Below, one piece after another: positions 1 through 6,624 of a DNA stretch of 50,318 nt. Numbering within the stretch: position 1 is the stretch's first letter; each line of letters begins with the position of its first letter. The DNA is taken from positions 1 to 50,318 of IMG/VR virus record IMGVR_UViG_3300045282_000259; one strand, 5' to 3'. The notes below the pieces were generated by a model that had not been told where the DNA came from, did not search any database, and saw only the letters and a program-made list of their open reading frames with translations. This stretch comes from a virus. The position numbers and the translations under genes are program-made.

Positions 1-84
1 CACAGTCACCTTGTCCTTGCGCTTAATGGCCCGACGCAACGCGGCTCGGTCATCTGCCGTCCGCTTCTTCGGCTTGGCTTTCAT
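1..84 (-). CDS. Small basic protein, 5' part only (complete at 50153-50275)
   Basis: The start codon is at 84-82, with the ribosome site GGAGGT seven bases upstream. The reading frame runs off the left edge. Because the ends overlap, this is the same gene as the complete 40-residue copy at 50153-50275, not a second gene. Confidence 0.65.
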   Translation of the reverse strand, partial: MKAKPKKRTADDRAALRRAIKRKDKVTV

Positions 85-127
85 GTGAGACCTCCGTCTC
101 CACCGTAGTCTTACGGATAACGCAGGA
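1..127. repeat. Terminal direct repeat, left copy (circular overlap)
   Basis: Bases 1-127 are identical to 50192-50318. A perfect repeat of exactly 127 bases at the two ends of a contig matches a common largest assembly k-mer and is the usual mark of a closed circular sequence. A true terminal redundancy is possible but less likely at this length. The repeat contains the 5' part of the small basic gene that is complete at 50153-50275. Confidence 0.9.
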
Positions 128-128
128 C

Positions 129-156
129 TTGCGTATACGCGGGAATGGCGTATGTT
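129..156 (+). promoter_or_regulatory. Possible promoter for the left-end rightward genes
   Basis: TTGCGT (129-134), a 16-base spacer and TATGTT (151-156) resemble a weak sigma-70 type promoter. It contains the perfect palindrome GCGTATACGC (131-140). It lies about 30 bases before the first rightward start codon at 188. This is pattern matching only. Confidence 0.3.
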
Positions 157-187
157 GTGTTCATTGAAACGGCGAGCGCATAGACCA

Positions 188-394
188 ATGACCCATGAGG
201 AAAGGATCGAAGGCGAGTTGTCCGGCATCAATCATCGGCTCGCGGGAATCGAGTCAAGGTTTGCCGGAATTGAGAGCCGCGCTGCCGAGATCGAAAATCG
301 TCTGATGCACCTGCAGACAATTGGTACATGGTTGTTCGCGGGTCTATTGGCCTCCTATGCCGCCATCCTGGCTGTTGCACTACGCGTCCACTAG
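188..394 (+). CDS. Membrane-anchored coiled-coil protein
   Basis: A 68-residue protein. The first part is a heptad-like coiled coil with a short internal repeat (GIESRFAGIESRAAEIENRL). A single hydrophobic segment follows (WLFAGLLASYAAILAVAL) at the C-terminus. Another in-frame ATG lies at 152; 188 is preferred because it starts directly with the helical part. The stop TAG overlaps the GTG of the next gene (TAGTG), so the two are probably translationally coupled. Overall shape resembles the protein at 1005-1223. The function is unknown. A C-terminally anchored coiled coil could act at the membrane, for example in exclusion or lysis, but nothing proves this. Confidence 0.6.
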   Translation: MTHEERIEGELSGINHRLAGIESRFAGIESRAAEIENRLMHLQTIGTWLFAGLLASYAAILAVALRVH

Positions 395-597
395 TGACTC
401 CCACCCAATACCGCGACGCCATCAAGGCTCTCGGCCTCAGCCAAGAGCGGGCTGGGGATTGGCTCGGTATCGGCAAACGGACATCTCAGAGTTACGCGCT
501 CGGGGAAAGCCGCATTCCCGAACCGGTAGCCAAGCTATTGCGGATCATGATCGAATTGAAACTTAACCCAGACAAAATTGAAGGAATTACCAAGTGA
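394..597 (+). CDS. Small helix-turn-helix protein (XRE/Cro-like)
   Basis: 67 residues from a GTG start that overlaps the upstream stop. The core YRDAIKALGLSQERAGDWLG followed by the recognition-helix-like KRTSQSYALGESRIPEP has the spacing of a Cro/CI helix-turn-helix. It fits small phage and prophage HTH proteins in which the proline-rich turn precedes a final helix. It is likely DNA-binding; the target is unknown. The stop TGA overlaps the GTG of the following gene. Confidence 0.65.
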   Translation: MTPTQYRDAIKALGLSQERAGDWLGIGKRTSQSYALGESRIPEPVAKLLRIMIELKLNPDKIEGITK

Positions 598-830
598 AGA
601 AATTACTAATGACGACTCTTGCTTTCACTGCGCTGTTTGGTGGCGCGGCGTGTGCTGCTGAGCGCAGTCCATATACGGTTCATGAGATCAATAAGGCTTT
701 AGAGTTTTTTGGTCGGCCCAGCCTTGGAACGTCCAAGATACTGCACAATGACCGCGACGGGATCCGCGATAAAGAAACGACCAAAACCTTTACTGAGAGC
801 ACGATAACCTATCACTCCGGCAACAAATGA
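594..830 (+). CDS. Small exported protein with signal peptide
   Basis: 78 residues from a GTG at 594, with AAGGA at 581-585 as ribosome site. The N-terminus MKKLLMTTLAFTALFGGAA has the n- and h-regions of a Sec signal peptide, with likely cleavage near ACA-AER. The cysteine is not in a canonical lipobox. The mature part of about 55 residues is polar, with no recognised domain. It is coupled to the HTH gene upstream. The role is unknown; it may be a periplasmic lysogenic-conversion factor. Confidence 0.6.
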   Translation: MKKLLMTTLAFTALFGGAACAAERSPYTVHEINKALEFFGRPSLGTSKILHNDRDGIRDKETTKTFTESTITYHSGNK

Positions 831-841
831 ACCCTACGCGG

Positions 842-943
842 TCAGCTCCATAGCGCCCATCCCAGCAGCACCAACCCCCACACGATTGCGAAATACATCA
901 GCGCACCGTGTGGGGTTCCAAGCCACTGCCGGAAGGCTTTCAC
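842..943 (-). CDS. Very small membrane protein (33 residues)
   Basis: A GTG start at 943-941 lies behind GGAAGG. The frame encodes a short basic N-terminus, a W-L-G-T-P element and one hydrophobic helix (LMYFAIVWGLVLLGWALW), ending at TGA 842-844. It runs opposite to its neighbours. Similar very small membrane proteins occur at 5691-5783, 23880-24002, 23593-23718 and 50036-50131. The function is unknown. Confidence 0.5.
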   Translation of the reverse strand: MKAFRQWLGTPHGALMYFAIVWGLVLLGWALWS

Positions 944-1004
944 ATGAAACCTTCCATTTACGGAACTGTGCTATAGTCCGAGCCCAAGGACACCGGACAC
1001 CGCC

Positions 1005-1223
1005 ATGACCGACGGTCCGAACTTCAACCAGCACGGGCTCGATATCCGCGAACAGATTGCCCGTATCGACCACCTGCTGGCCGATATCCATCGTATCGAT
1101 GCCGACCGCGACCGCAAACGGCAAGAGATCAGATATCAACCATTCCTGATGCTTGCCAGCGGCCTTACCGCTGGCGCCGCTATCTTCGCGGCCGGGGCTG
1201 CATTCATGAAGCTGTTTGGATAA
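1005..1223 (+). CDS. Coiled-coil protein with C-terminal membrane helix
   Basis: 72 residues. Roughly residues 12-45 form a charged amphipathic helix (IREQIARIDHLLADIHRID). A hydrophobic segment near the end follows (LMLASGLTAGAAIFAAGAAF). This is the same plan as the protein at 188-394. AAGGA at 986-990 is a distant ribosome site. The function is not recognised. Phage proteins of this shape include membrane-associated inhibitors and lysis helpers. Confidence 0.6.
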   Translation: MTDGPNFNQHGLDIREQIARIDHLLADIHRIDADRDRKRQEIRYQPFLMLASGLTAGAAIFAAGAAFMKLFG

Positions 1224-1255
1224 ATAGATCGCGTCGAGATCCGGCTGAGACGATA

Positions 1256-1434
1256 GACTACCACACCTCACGCGACAGGTGGTATGTCCGCTCTCGCGGT
1301 GTGGCCGGTTCACGCTTACTGCCGTATTGCTGGCACTGCCTTGAACAGGGAAACCCTGACCACGTCGGTTCCTACATCCAGGTGGAACCGAACGGGCGGC
1401 ACACTACACCCAGATCAAACGGCCATACAAGTGA
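1256..1434 (+). pseudogene. Frameshifted remnant of a small gene
   Basis: One frame from about 1256 reads as convincing protein rich in Trp, Tyr and Cys (RWYVRSRG, then LPYCWHCLEQGNPDHVGSYI, then QVEPNGR). It has no normal start codon. Near 1400-1406 the convincing reading moves to another frame (HYTQIKRPYK) that ends at TGA 1432-1434. The simplest view is a gene that lost its start and took an indel. A sequencing indel or a programmed shift cannot be excluded. Confidence 0.35.
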
Positions 1435-1435
1435 G

Positions 1436-2098
1436 TCATGCCACGGCCTCCACCATCTCAGCCGGCATGCTGTGCCGAATCATGCCGAACAGCACCTCGA
1501 TCCGGCCGTGCCTGCCAATGCGGTTAACCGTCGCCACCAGACCGGAATAGACCCCATTATCAGCGACACGGACCCAATCTCCCGCCGCAAAATTGTGGCC
1601 CCGCAAGCGAGCTCGTTCGGACGTGATGAATCCGTCGAGTTCTTCCTGTTGCTTGGCATAGACCGCCAACACAGCATCGTGCGGCAACGTCACCAGCTGA
1701 TTGCGCTCGTTGCGCAAGAAATCGCGCACACCACGAACCGCGAGAATGCTCGCCAGATTGCGGGCATCGGATTGGCGAATGAAGCCGTAGGACGGAAACA
1801 TCGGACGCGCCACCAGCCGGGTGATGGCGCGGCCATTGTGGATGCGGCCGGTTTTGATGCGCCGGCGGATCACCGGCGAAAACAATTCCAATCCGAGCAA
1901 ATGGCAGCGCCAGACGGACGGATATTCCTGCTGTGGTTCGGTCAGAACCACGTACCAGGGCGACATAACCTCATAGGGATCCTCGACCTCGACCTCGACG
2001 ATGTGGCCTGCGGAACCGCGGCTGATCTCCCTGGCGCGCCGGTCGTGGACTTGGGGGCCCTGTGAAGCAGGATCGTACGGGCTGCGGCCCTGGCTCAT
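1436..2098 (-). CDS. NusG-like transcription antitermination protein
   Basis: 220 residues from ATG 2098, which overlaps the upstream stop as ATGA. Residues about 46-145 match the NusG N-terminal (NGN) domain: SPWYVVLTEPQQE, then ARPMFPSYGFI, then the GVRDFLR stretch. Residues about 171-200 form a KOW motif (AAGDWVRVADNGVYSGLVAT). A low-complexity N-terminal extension of about 40 residues is added. NusG paralogues bind RNA polymerase beta-prime and act in pausing, termination or, like RfaH, operon-specific antitermination. It ends the leftward operon starting at 3344. It probably controls transcription of phage genes; the target site is not visible. Confidence 0.85.
   Translation of the reverse strand: MSQGRSPYDPASQGPQVHDRRAREISRGSAGHIVEVEVEDPYEVMSPWYVVLTEPQQEYPSVWRCHLLGLELFSPVIRRRIKTGRIHNGRAITRLVARPMFPSYGFIRQSDARNLASILAVRGVRDFLRNERNQLVTLPHDAVLAVYAKQQEELDGFITSERARLRGHNFAAGDWVRVADNGVYSGLVATVNRIGRHGRIEVLFGMIRHSMPAEMVEAVA
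1585..1622. repeat. Segment A of the NusG-like gene, repeated at 2624-2661
   Basis: These 38 bases, within the linker/KOW region of the NusG-like gene, recur identically at 2624-2661. The second copy lies directly next to a copy of 1939-1976. Confidence 0.9.
1939..1976. repeat. Segment B of the NusG-like gene, repeated at 2662-2699
   Basis: These 38 bases encode the region around YEVMSPWYVVLT. They recur at 2662-2699 with one mismatch. In the second copy, segments A and B touch, whereas here 316 bases separate them. So the copy arose by duplication plus internal deletion. Confidence 0.9.
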
Positions 2099-2346
2099 GT
2101 CGGATGCCCTTTTTGGATTAAAGCGATGAAGTCCTTCCATTGACTCAGCTCGGCGCCCTCAACCACCCGCATACCGTCCTTGACACAGTACCAGACATTT
2201 TCCGGCCGTTCTGTATCGTGTACCCGAAACAGAATAATCTCCGCCTCACGGTCCACCTGCACACGATCGGAACAATTGGCGTGGACACCGAAGCACAGGC
2301 TATCGAGATATCCCGGCGGGCGCCCGCAAACTTTGCAGACGATCAT
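2095..2346 (-). CDS. Hypothetical protein with Cys-rich N-terminus
   Basis: 83 residues from ATG 2346, behind AAAGGGA. The N-terminus holds CKVCGRPPGYLDSLC followed by HANC, a possible metal site. The rest (RVHDTERPENVWYCVKDGM) has no recognised fold. Its last bases overlap the start of the NusG-like gene as ATGA, so they are co-translated. The function is unknown; it may be an accessory to the antiterminator. Confidence 0.65.
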   Translation of the reverse strand: MIVCKVCGRPPGYLDSLCFGVHANCSDRVQVDREAEIILFRVHDTERPENVWYCVKDGMRVVEGAELSQWKDFIALIQKGHPT

Positions 2347-2347
2347 A

Positions 2348-2548
2348 TCAACCGTTCCCTTTCCGCCTCTGCCCGCAGCCACGCCGCAGTCGCTTCGATC
2401 CGGTTGATACGGCCCGGTCAATTAGCACTTCCTCGATCTTGATAATGCGGGCTTCCAGGAATGGTGATTTATCCAGCCTGCGGAGGGCGATCAGCATGGT
2501 TTGCAGCCGCGCGGTTGATAGCTTTTCAAGGGGCTCTGCGGTGGTCAC
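2348..2548 (-). CDS. Small helical basic protein
   Basis: 66 residues from GTG 2548. The N-terminal two thirds is a helical stretch (LSTARLQTMLIALRRLDKSP, then ARIIKIEEVL); the tail is strongly basic (KRLRRGCGQRRKG). One base separates its stop from the next start. It is inside the leftward operon. No family was recognised. Confidence 0.5.
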   Translation of the reverse strand: MTTAEPLEKLSTARLQTMLIALRRLDKSPFLEARIIKIEEVLIDRAVSTGSKRLRRGCGQRRKGNG

Positions 2549-2560
2549 AGCGTGGCTTCA

Positions 2561-2713
2561 TCAGCCATCCTCACAGGCCTGGCCGACCGCCAAACCCTCC
2601 GGCTTGTCCAGTGGAGGCGTGCCCCGCAAAATTGTGGCCCCGCAAGCGAGCTCGTTCGGACCGGTCAGGACCACGTACCAGGGCGACATAACCTCATAGA
2701 GTTTCCTAACCAT
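2561..2713 (-). pseudogene. Truncated, out-of-frame duplicate of the NusG-like gene
   Basis: A 50-residue frame starts at ATG 2713 behind a good ribosome site (GGGGGAAG). It begins with KLYEVMSPWYVVLTGPNELA. The first part matches the NGN start of the NusG-like protein. The next part comes from its linker/KOW DNA but in another frame. Segments corresponding to 1939-1976 and 1585-1622 are fused directly. So this is a deletion derivative of the neighbouring gene. It may be a dead remnant; the intact ribosome site leaves open that a short peptide is made. Confidence 0.65.
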
Positions 2714-2726
2714 CACGCTTCCCCCT

Positions 2727-3344
2727 CTAGTCGTTTCTCGCCCAGCCGAGTTCCGGCATTTCGTCATCGAGTGAAAGGTTGGAGTCCACGATAGCGTCGA
2801 GTGGGTCTTCGACCGACCGCCGGATCTGGGTGACCGTGGCGCCAGGGAACGCTTCCTTAACCTCAGTGACAGCCCGGTAGTTGGTCAGCATCCGCCCCAG
2901 CTCATCGAGGGTATAGACCACCACCTTGCGCCCATCCCTCACCACCGCCCTGGCCTCCTCCGCAGTACGGACGATCGCCACCACGGTGCCGTCCTCCAGC
3001 GCCGTCTCCCAGACCACAGTAGCCAACTCGGGCGCGTGGTTGTCTGTGGCCACCCTGTCGAGCGCCTGCCACGCCGCAATCATGCGGGAACTTTCGCGCC
3101 GCACTGCTTCAAGGTCGCCGTGCCAAATAGCTTGATTGAATAGGTAACGCTGCCTGTCGTATTTCTCCCTCAACTCCGCGGAGACCAGCAGCCGCAAACG
3201 GCCGGCGCCCCACCTTGTTTCCATCGCCATGGCCACAGCGTCTGCGCCATCGATGTGCGCCTGTCCGGCAATGTAGGTTCCAGGGGACATCGCCCATGAG
3301 CGAGTTCGTCCCCGCGGAGCGATCCCTTCTTTGACTTTACCCAT
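2727..3344 (-). CDS. Conserved phage hypothetical protein, first gene of the leftward operon
   Basis: 205 residues from ATG 3344, with GAGGA upstream. The middle (WGAGRLRLLVSAELREKYDR, then QRYLFNQAIWHGDLEAVRRE) is a well-formed helical region of a type I have seen in Rhizobiales phages. The C-terminal half includes TVVAIVRTAEEARAVVRDGR and an acidic end. No catalytic motif is visible. It follows the palindrome array at 3418-3582, which probably controls it, and leads the operon ending in the NusG-like gene. Confidence 0.7.
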   Translation of the reverse strand: MGKVKEGIAPRGRTRSWAMSPGTYIAGQAHIDGADAVAMAMETRWGAGRLRLLVSAELREKYDRQRYLFNQAIWHGDLEAVRRESSRMIAAWQALDRVATDNHAPELATVVWETALEDGTVVAIVRTAEEARAVVRDGRKVVVYTLDELGRMLTNYRAVTEVKEAFPGATVTQIRRSVEDPLDAIVDSNLSLDDEMPELGWARND

Positions 3345-3417
3345 CGAGTTCCATCCTCGCTTTTAGATTGCATACAACCAAACACTCTCACCCCCCATAC
3401 CCCCCTAGGAAGGGAAG

Positions 3418-3582
3418 CGATACGATACAACAACGGAACCAATCCCGTTGTATCGTAGATCGATACAAAATAACGAAAGCAAATCATGAGCTTATCCGAA
3501 TTTGTATCGAAAAATCGGTCTCTGTATCGGGGCCGATACAACGACAAATGGAACCGGTTTTGTATCGCGGTTTCGCGATACA
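3418..3582. promoter_or_regulatory. Array of CGATACA palindromes (operator or origin)
   Basis: About eight copies of CGATAC(A) or its complement lie within 165 bases, mostly paired as dyads. TTGTATCG-N5-CGATACAA is at 3448-3468. TGTATCGG-N2-CCGATACA is at 3523-3540. TGTATCGCG-N4-CGCGATACA is at 3561-3582. An imperfect dyad around 3423-3455 also contains CAACGG/CCGTTG arms. The block lies between the end of the primase gene and the start of the 3344 operon. It could be a cooperative operator or, next to the replication gene, an origin with initiator sites. Confidence 0.7.
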
Positions 3583-3614
3583 GATGATCCCCTTTTGTTC
3601 ACGTTGGAACTTTG

Positions 3615-5681
3615 TCATCCAAAAGCTCCTGACCCGATTTCGGTCTCACCCTTCTTGGTGAGCTTGTATTTGCCGTTGCGGTGTTTGCTGACAAAACTGA
3701 ACTCGAGCAGGCTCTTTATAATGCGCTGCACCTTTGACCGGCTTGGCCGGCCCTCATTAACGAACCCGCATCGGACGGCGATCTGCTCAAACGTGGCGTT
3801 GGGACTGGCAGCCATAATCTTGAGCACCCGGTTTTCGTCATTCTCGAGTTTGCGCCGACCTTCCTCCATGGTGAGGTCGGCAACCGGAACGGCAACCACG
3901 GACGGCATCAGCCTGCCGTCGGCGTCATGAACCCGCACGCTGTCCGCCATTCGAAGCTCGAAGGCCAGCGGCTCGAACTCTGGCCCGCGGAACTTGCCCA
4001 GCCAATGCAGGCTGACCTGCCTTTCGGCGTCAGCCCACAGCGTCAAGTTCCCATCCACCTCATTGAGGAAAGCGGACCCTCCCATAGGCAGCAAATTGTC
4101 TTGGGCGGCGTTCTTGATGGGATGGCAGTTGACCAGCACGGCGGGCTTGCCGTGCAGGAAGGTCAGCTCCCTAAGCAGGCGAGCATAGGCGCCCTGCTGG
4201 CTGTTGGAGTTGGTTTCATCGCCAGGGAAGTAAGCCGCGGCGGTGTCGACAATTACCAGCACCAGGTCGTCGATGGCGTCAGCTTCCGCCCGGATCTCGA
4301 CCATTCGGGTGGCGATATTGACCACGCCGGCGATGAACCGCATTTTGAGCTGTTCCGGCACAAAACCATAGGCCTCGCCCAGCACCAGGAACCGGGCCCG
4401 GATATCGTCTGGATTCTCGCCGGCGAGGAGCAGCACCGTGCCCTGCTTGACAGCTCGACCGTGCATGTTCTCGGCGCGCGCCACGCATTGCGCCACATAC
4501 ATGGCCACCGCGGTCTTGCCGTGCCCGGTGCGGGCCGTCAGGCTGTACAGATAGCCGCGCTGCAATATGCCGTCGATGAGATAGGCGGGCGGCGTAAAGC
4601 CATCGATGAACTGCTCGGCGTTGAGCAATAGCGGCAACGGCTGACCGGTCTTGGGATCGATCGGCGGTGGCTGTGGCGGTGGCTCATCTTTGGGCTTTGG
4701 ATTGGGCTTAGCCGCCTCCGCGACCATGCGAGGCGATCCCCAGTGGCGTAGGGTGGCGCGCCATTTTTGCCGGAACGCGGTGGGCCCTCGCCCTTCTCGC
4801 TCCAGCCCCTCGAATTTGGTGACGCCTATGATGCGACTGGTGACCCGGCGCTCGTAGATCTCGTAGGCCTTCTCGGCCGCGGGTAGCCACACCTCTATGG
4901 TGGGAGGTATTGGGCTTTGCCGGTACAGTTCCAGCACCGCGCGCCAAATCACGTTTCGCATCACCTTCTCACGGCCGTCCTGGACGTTGCCAAAGCCGTC
5001 ATAGTCACTTCCAGGCGAGGCGGTGTGTTCGTGCGGCGTACTGCCCTGGTCGCCTCCGTAGGCCCCCGCCAGCGCCTCTACAGCGTCCAGCAACCATGGC
5101 TCGGCGATGGCGATAGGGATCTCCCACGGCGCACAGCCTGGCGCCCATTGGTAATGCCGGCCGCTTTCGTGGAGACTTGCTGGCATGACGGCAAAGCCGG
5201 CCTGTCCGCGGATATCGATGCCTAGCGAGGTGCGGTTGGTGGGGACGTGATAGTTCGTCGGAGCGCGGAACAGTTTTTGCCGTCCGCCGCCACCGGTTTG
5301 CTGCTCGGCGGTTTCCGGATTTATGTTGTTGTTTTCGACGCTGATGAGGCCGCGCCACCATTGGTCGGCTTGCGGTCCTTTGTGGTCGTCGAAATCGAGC
5401 ACAAACACGTTGCCGCTGGCTTCGCCCGTGACGATGCCAAGATTGTCACGTGTGACATGCTCGCCGCCGGGGGCGTACCAGCGATCGAACGTGGTTTGCG
5501 GCGCAAGCTTGTGGTGATACTCGGTCCACTCCGACAGCTTGGGGCGTTTCCATGGCCCTGTGGTTTCGCCAGGTATCCAACTAGGAATCACCTGCAAGCC
5601 GAGGGTGCGGTACATGCAAGCCCAATCCGCCGGACTGGCGAAATCTGGATCGAAGTCCGGCGGGCAAAAGGCGTGGTGCAT
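3615..5681 (-). CDS. Primase-polymerase / RepA-like helicase, replication protein
   Basis: 688 residues. The N-terminal half fits the bifunctional primase/polymerase (prim-pol) fold: LGIVTGEASGNVFVLDFDD with metal-binding D96/D98, and GIDIRG with D156. Roughly residues 360-600 are a RecA-fold ATPase of the RepA/AAA_25 type. The Walker A is ARTGHGKTAV near residue 383 and the Walker B LVLVIVDTAAAYF near 475. A winged-helix-like end follows (FEQIAVRCGFVNEGRPSRSK). It would prime and unwind phage DNA. It is the last gene of the early leftward operon, just after a very small membrane-protein gene. Confidence 0.88.
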   Translation of the reverse strand: MHHAFCPPDFDPDFASPADWACMYRTLGLQVIPSWIPGETTGPWKRPKLSEWTEYHHKLAPQTTFDRWYAPGGEHVTRDNLGIVTGEASGNVFVLDFDDHKGPQADQWWRGLISVENNNINPETAEQQTGGGGRQKLFRAPTNYHVPTNRTSLGIDIRGQAGFAVMPASLHESGRHYQWAPGCAPWEIPIAIAEPWLLDAVEALAGAYGGDQGSTPHEHTASPGSDYDGFGNVQDGREKVMRNVIWRAVLELYRQSPIPPTIEVWLPAAEKAYEIYERRVTSRIIGVTKFEGLEREGRGPTAFRQKWRATLRHWGSPRMVAEAAKPNPKPKDEPPPQPPPIDPKTGQPLPLLLNAEQFIDGFTPPAYLIDGILQRGYLYSLTARTGHGKTAVAMYVAQCVARAENMHGRAVKQGTVLLLAGENPDDIRARFLVLGEAYGFVPEQLKMRFIAGVVNIATRMVEIRAEADAIDDLVLVIVDTAAAYFPGDETNSNSQQGAYARLLRELTFLHGKPAVLVNCHPIKNAAQDNLLPMGGSAFLNEVDGNLTLWADAERQVSLHWLGKFRGPEFEPLAFELRMADSVRVHDADGRLMPSVVAVPVADLTMEEGRRKLENDENRVLKIMAASPNATFEQIAVRCGFVNEGRPSRSKVQRIIKSLLEFSFVSKHRNGKYKLTKKGETEIGSGAFG

Positions 5682-5690
5682 GGCGGGGGT

Positions 5691-5783
5691 TCAGTCGAAT
5701 GGGAAACCTATTAGTGTGATGGCTTTCAGAAGCAGGACGCAGAACACCAGCCAGCCGAGCAGGAAGAGGAGGTCGGCGATCAT
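5691..5783 (-). CDS. Very small membrane protein (30 residues)
   Basis: ATG 5783-5781 overlaps the stop of the upstream zinc-ribbon gene as ATGA. The frame reads MIADLLFLLGWLVFCVLLL, then KAITLIGFPFD, and stops at 5691. One transmembrane helix. The stop/start overlap inside a tightly packed operon argues that it is real. The function is unknown. Confidence 0.6.
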   Translation of the reverse strand: MIADLLFLLGWLVFCVLLLKAITLIGFPFD

Positions 5784-6043
5784 TGCAGGACTAAAAACGG
5801 TTGCCTGCACTTGCCACAGATCCCTTTCGTATCAGGCTTCCCCCACATCTCTTCGCCGCACGAGCATATAAATTTTGTAGGTTCGCCATCACCATCCCAG
5901 TCGGGAAACTCGGCTTGAATCTCTTCTTTTGAACGAACTAGCCGAGTGCTGTTTGGAGCAGGTGAGTTGTGTTCGATCGGCATGCTGTCGATGTGAGAGC
6001 CGTGTTGCTGAAACCAGGGCGGTTTGTCTTTATCTCGGGTCAT
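5780..6043 (-). CDS. Small protein with C-terminal zinc ribbon
   Basis: 87 residues. The C-terminal third has CSCGEEMWGKPDTKGICGKC, a CxC...CxxC zinc ribbon. The N-terminal part is polar and probably flexible. It overlaps both neighbours as ATGA. Zinc ribbons in replication operons often bind DNA or other proteins; no precise role can be given. Confidence 0.7.
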   Translation of the reverse strand: MTRDKDKPPWFQQHGSHIDSMPIEHNSPAPNSTRLVRSKEEIQAEFPDWDGDGEPTKFICSCGEEMWGKPDTKGICGKCRQPFLVLQ

Positions 6044-6624
6044 GGGGGTGTCTCCAGTATATCGCGGAGTTGCTCGCGTTCGTGTTGGGTTAGCTTGGGT
6101 AGCTGCTTGAGAATGATTTCGAGTGGTGTTGGCTGTTTACGAAAGCCAGCGTCGATCGCAGCAGCGTGAGCTGAGAGTTCGCCACGCACCACCTTCTCGG
6201 CGAGATCGGGGCGGTCGCGCTTTAAGCGTTTGAGCGTGTAGGTAGGGTCTGTCCCCCGAAAGCCAGTAATATTATCACTGGCTTTATTCCCTCTACCGCC
6301 TTTTGCTCCAGCCTCACTGTAATCAACAAGTGGTGCCGGATCGACTGCTTCATCAATTAGCCGTCGCACATCATCATGCTTGATGCAGAACGCTTTCAAT
6401 TCGTTAACAGTAGAGTTCAGCCCGAACCAAAAAGGCGCAGCCGCAAAAGCTTCAAACGACTTGAACGGCTGACCATTTTTGTCGTGACATTCCTTCCACA
6501 CCTTGTGCTCGATTAAGGTCTTCAAACTCATGGGCACCAGCTCAAAGGCGCGCTCGCCTCCATGCATGATGCTGCGTTGAAGATTGCGCAAGGTATTGAT
6601 CGGCTGTCGCGCTTCACTAAACAT
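6040..6624 (-). CDS. Conserved phage protein of the replication operon
   Basis: 194 residues. The order of blocks is distinctive: ELVPMSLKTLIEHKVWKE, then FKSFEAFAAAPFWFGLN, a glycine-rich AGAKGGRGNK, then GTDPTYTLKRLKRDRPDLAE and GELSAHAAAIDAGFRKQPTP. I recognise this as a recurrent phage/prophage family, without known activity. The C-terminal part looks like a small DNA-binding helical domain. It overlaps the helicase gene by 8 bases (ATGTTTAG), so it is coupled to it. Confidence 0.75.
   Translation of the reverse strand: MFSEARQPINTLRNLQRSIMHGGERAFELVPMSLKTLIEHKVWKECHDKNGQPFKSFEAFAAAPFWFGLNSTVNELKAFCIKHDDVRRLIDEAVDPAPLVDYSEAGAKGGRGNKASDNITGFRGTDPTYTLKRLKRDRPDLAEKVVRGELSAHAAAIDAGFRKQPTPLEIILKQLPKLTQHEREQLRDILETPP

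Noticed and set aside
1-127. Terminal repeat as a biological direct terminal repeat of the virion DNA
   Set aside because: Exact length 127 is a common assembler k-mer, and true terminal repeats of this phage type are not expected with an HK97-type cos terminase. Kept as circular closure.
1301-2065. Long plus-strand frame through the NusG-like gene
   Set aside because: Only its first ~45 codons look like protein; the rest mirrors the NusG-like gene, so just the fragment 1256-1434 is kept.
3927-4631. Plus-strand frame opposite the primase gene
   Set aside because: Antisense shadow; the minus strand has intact Walker and primase motifs.
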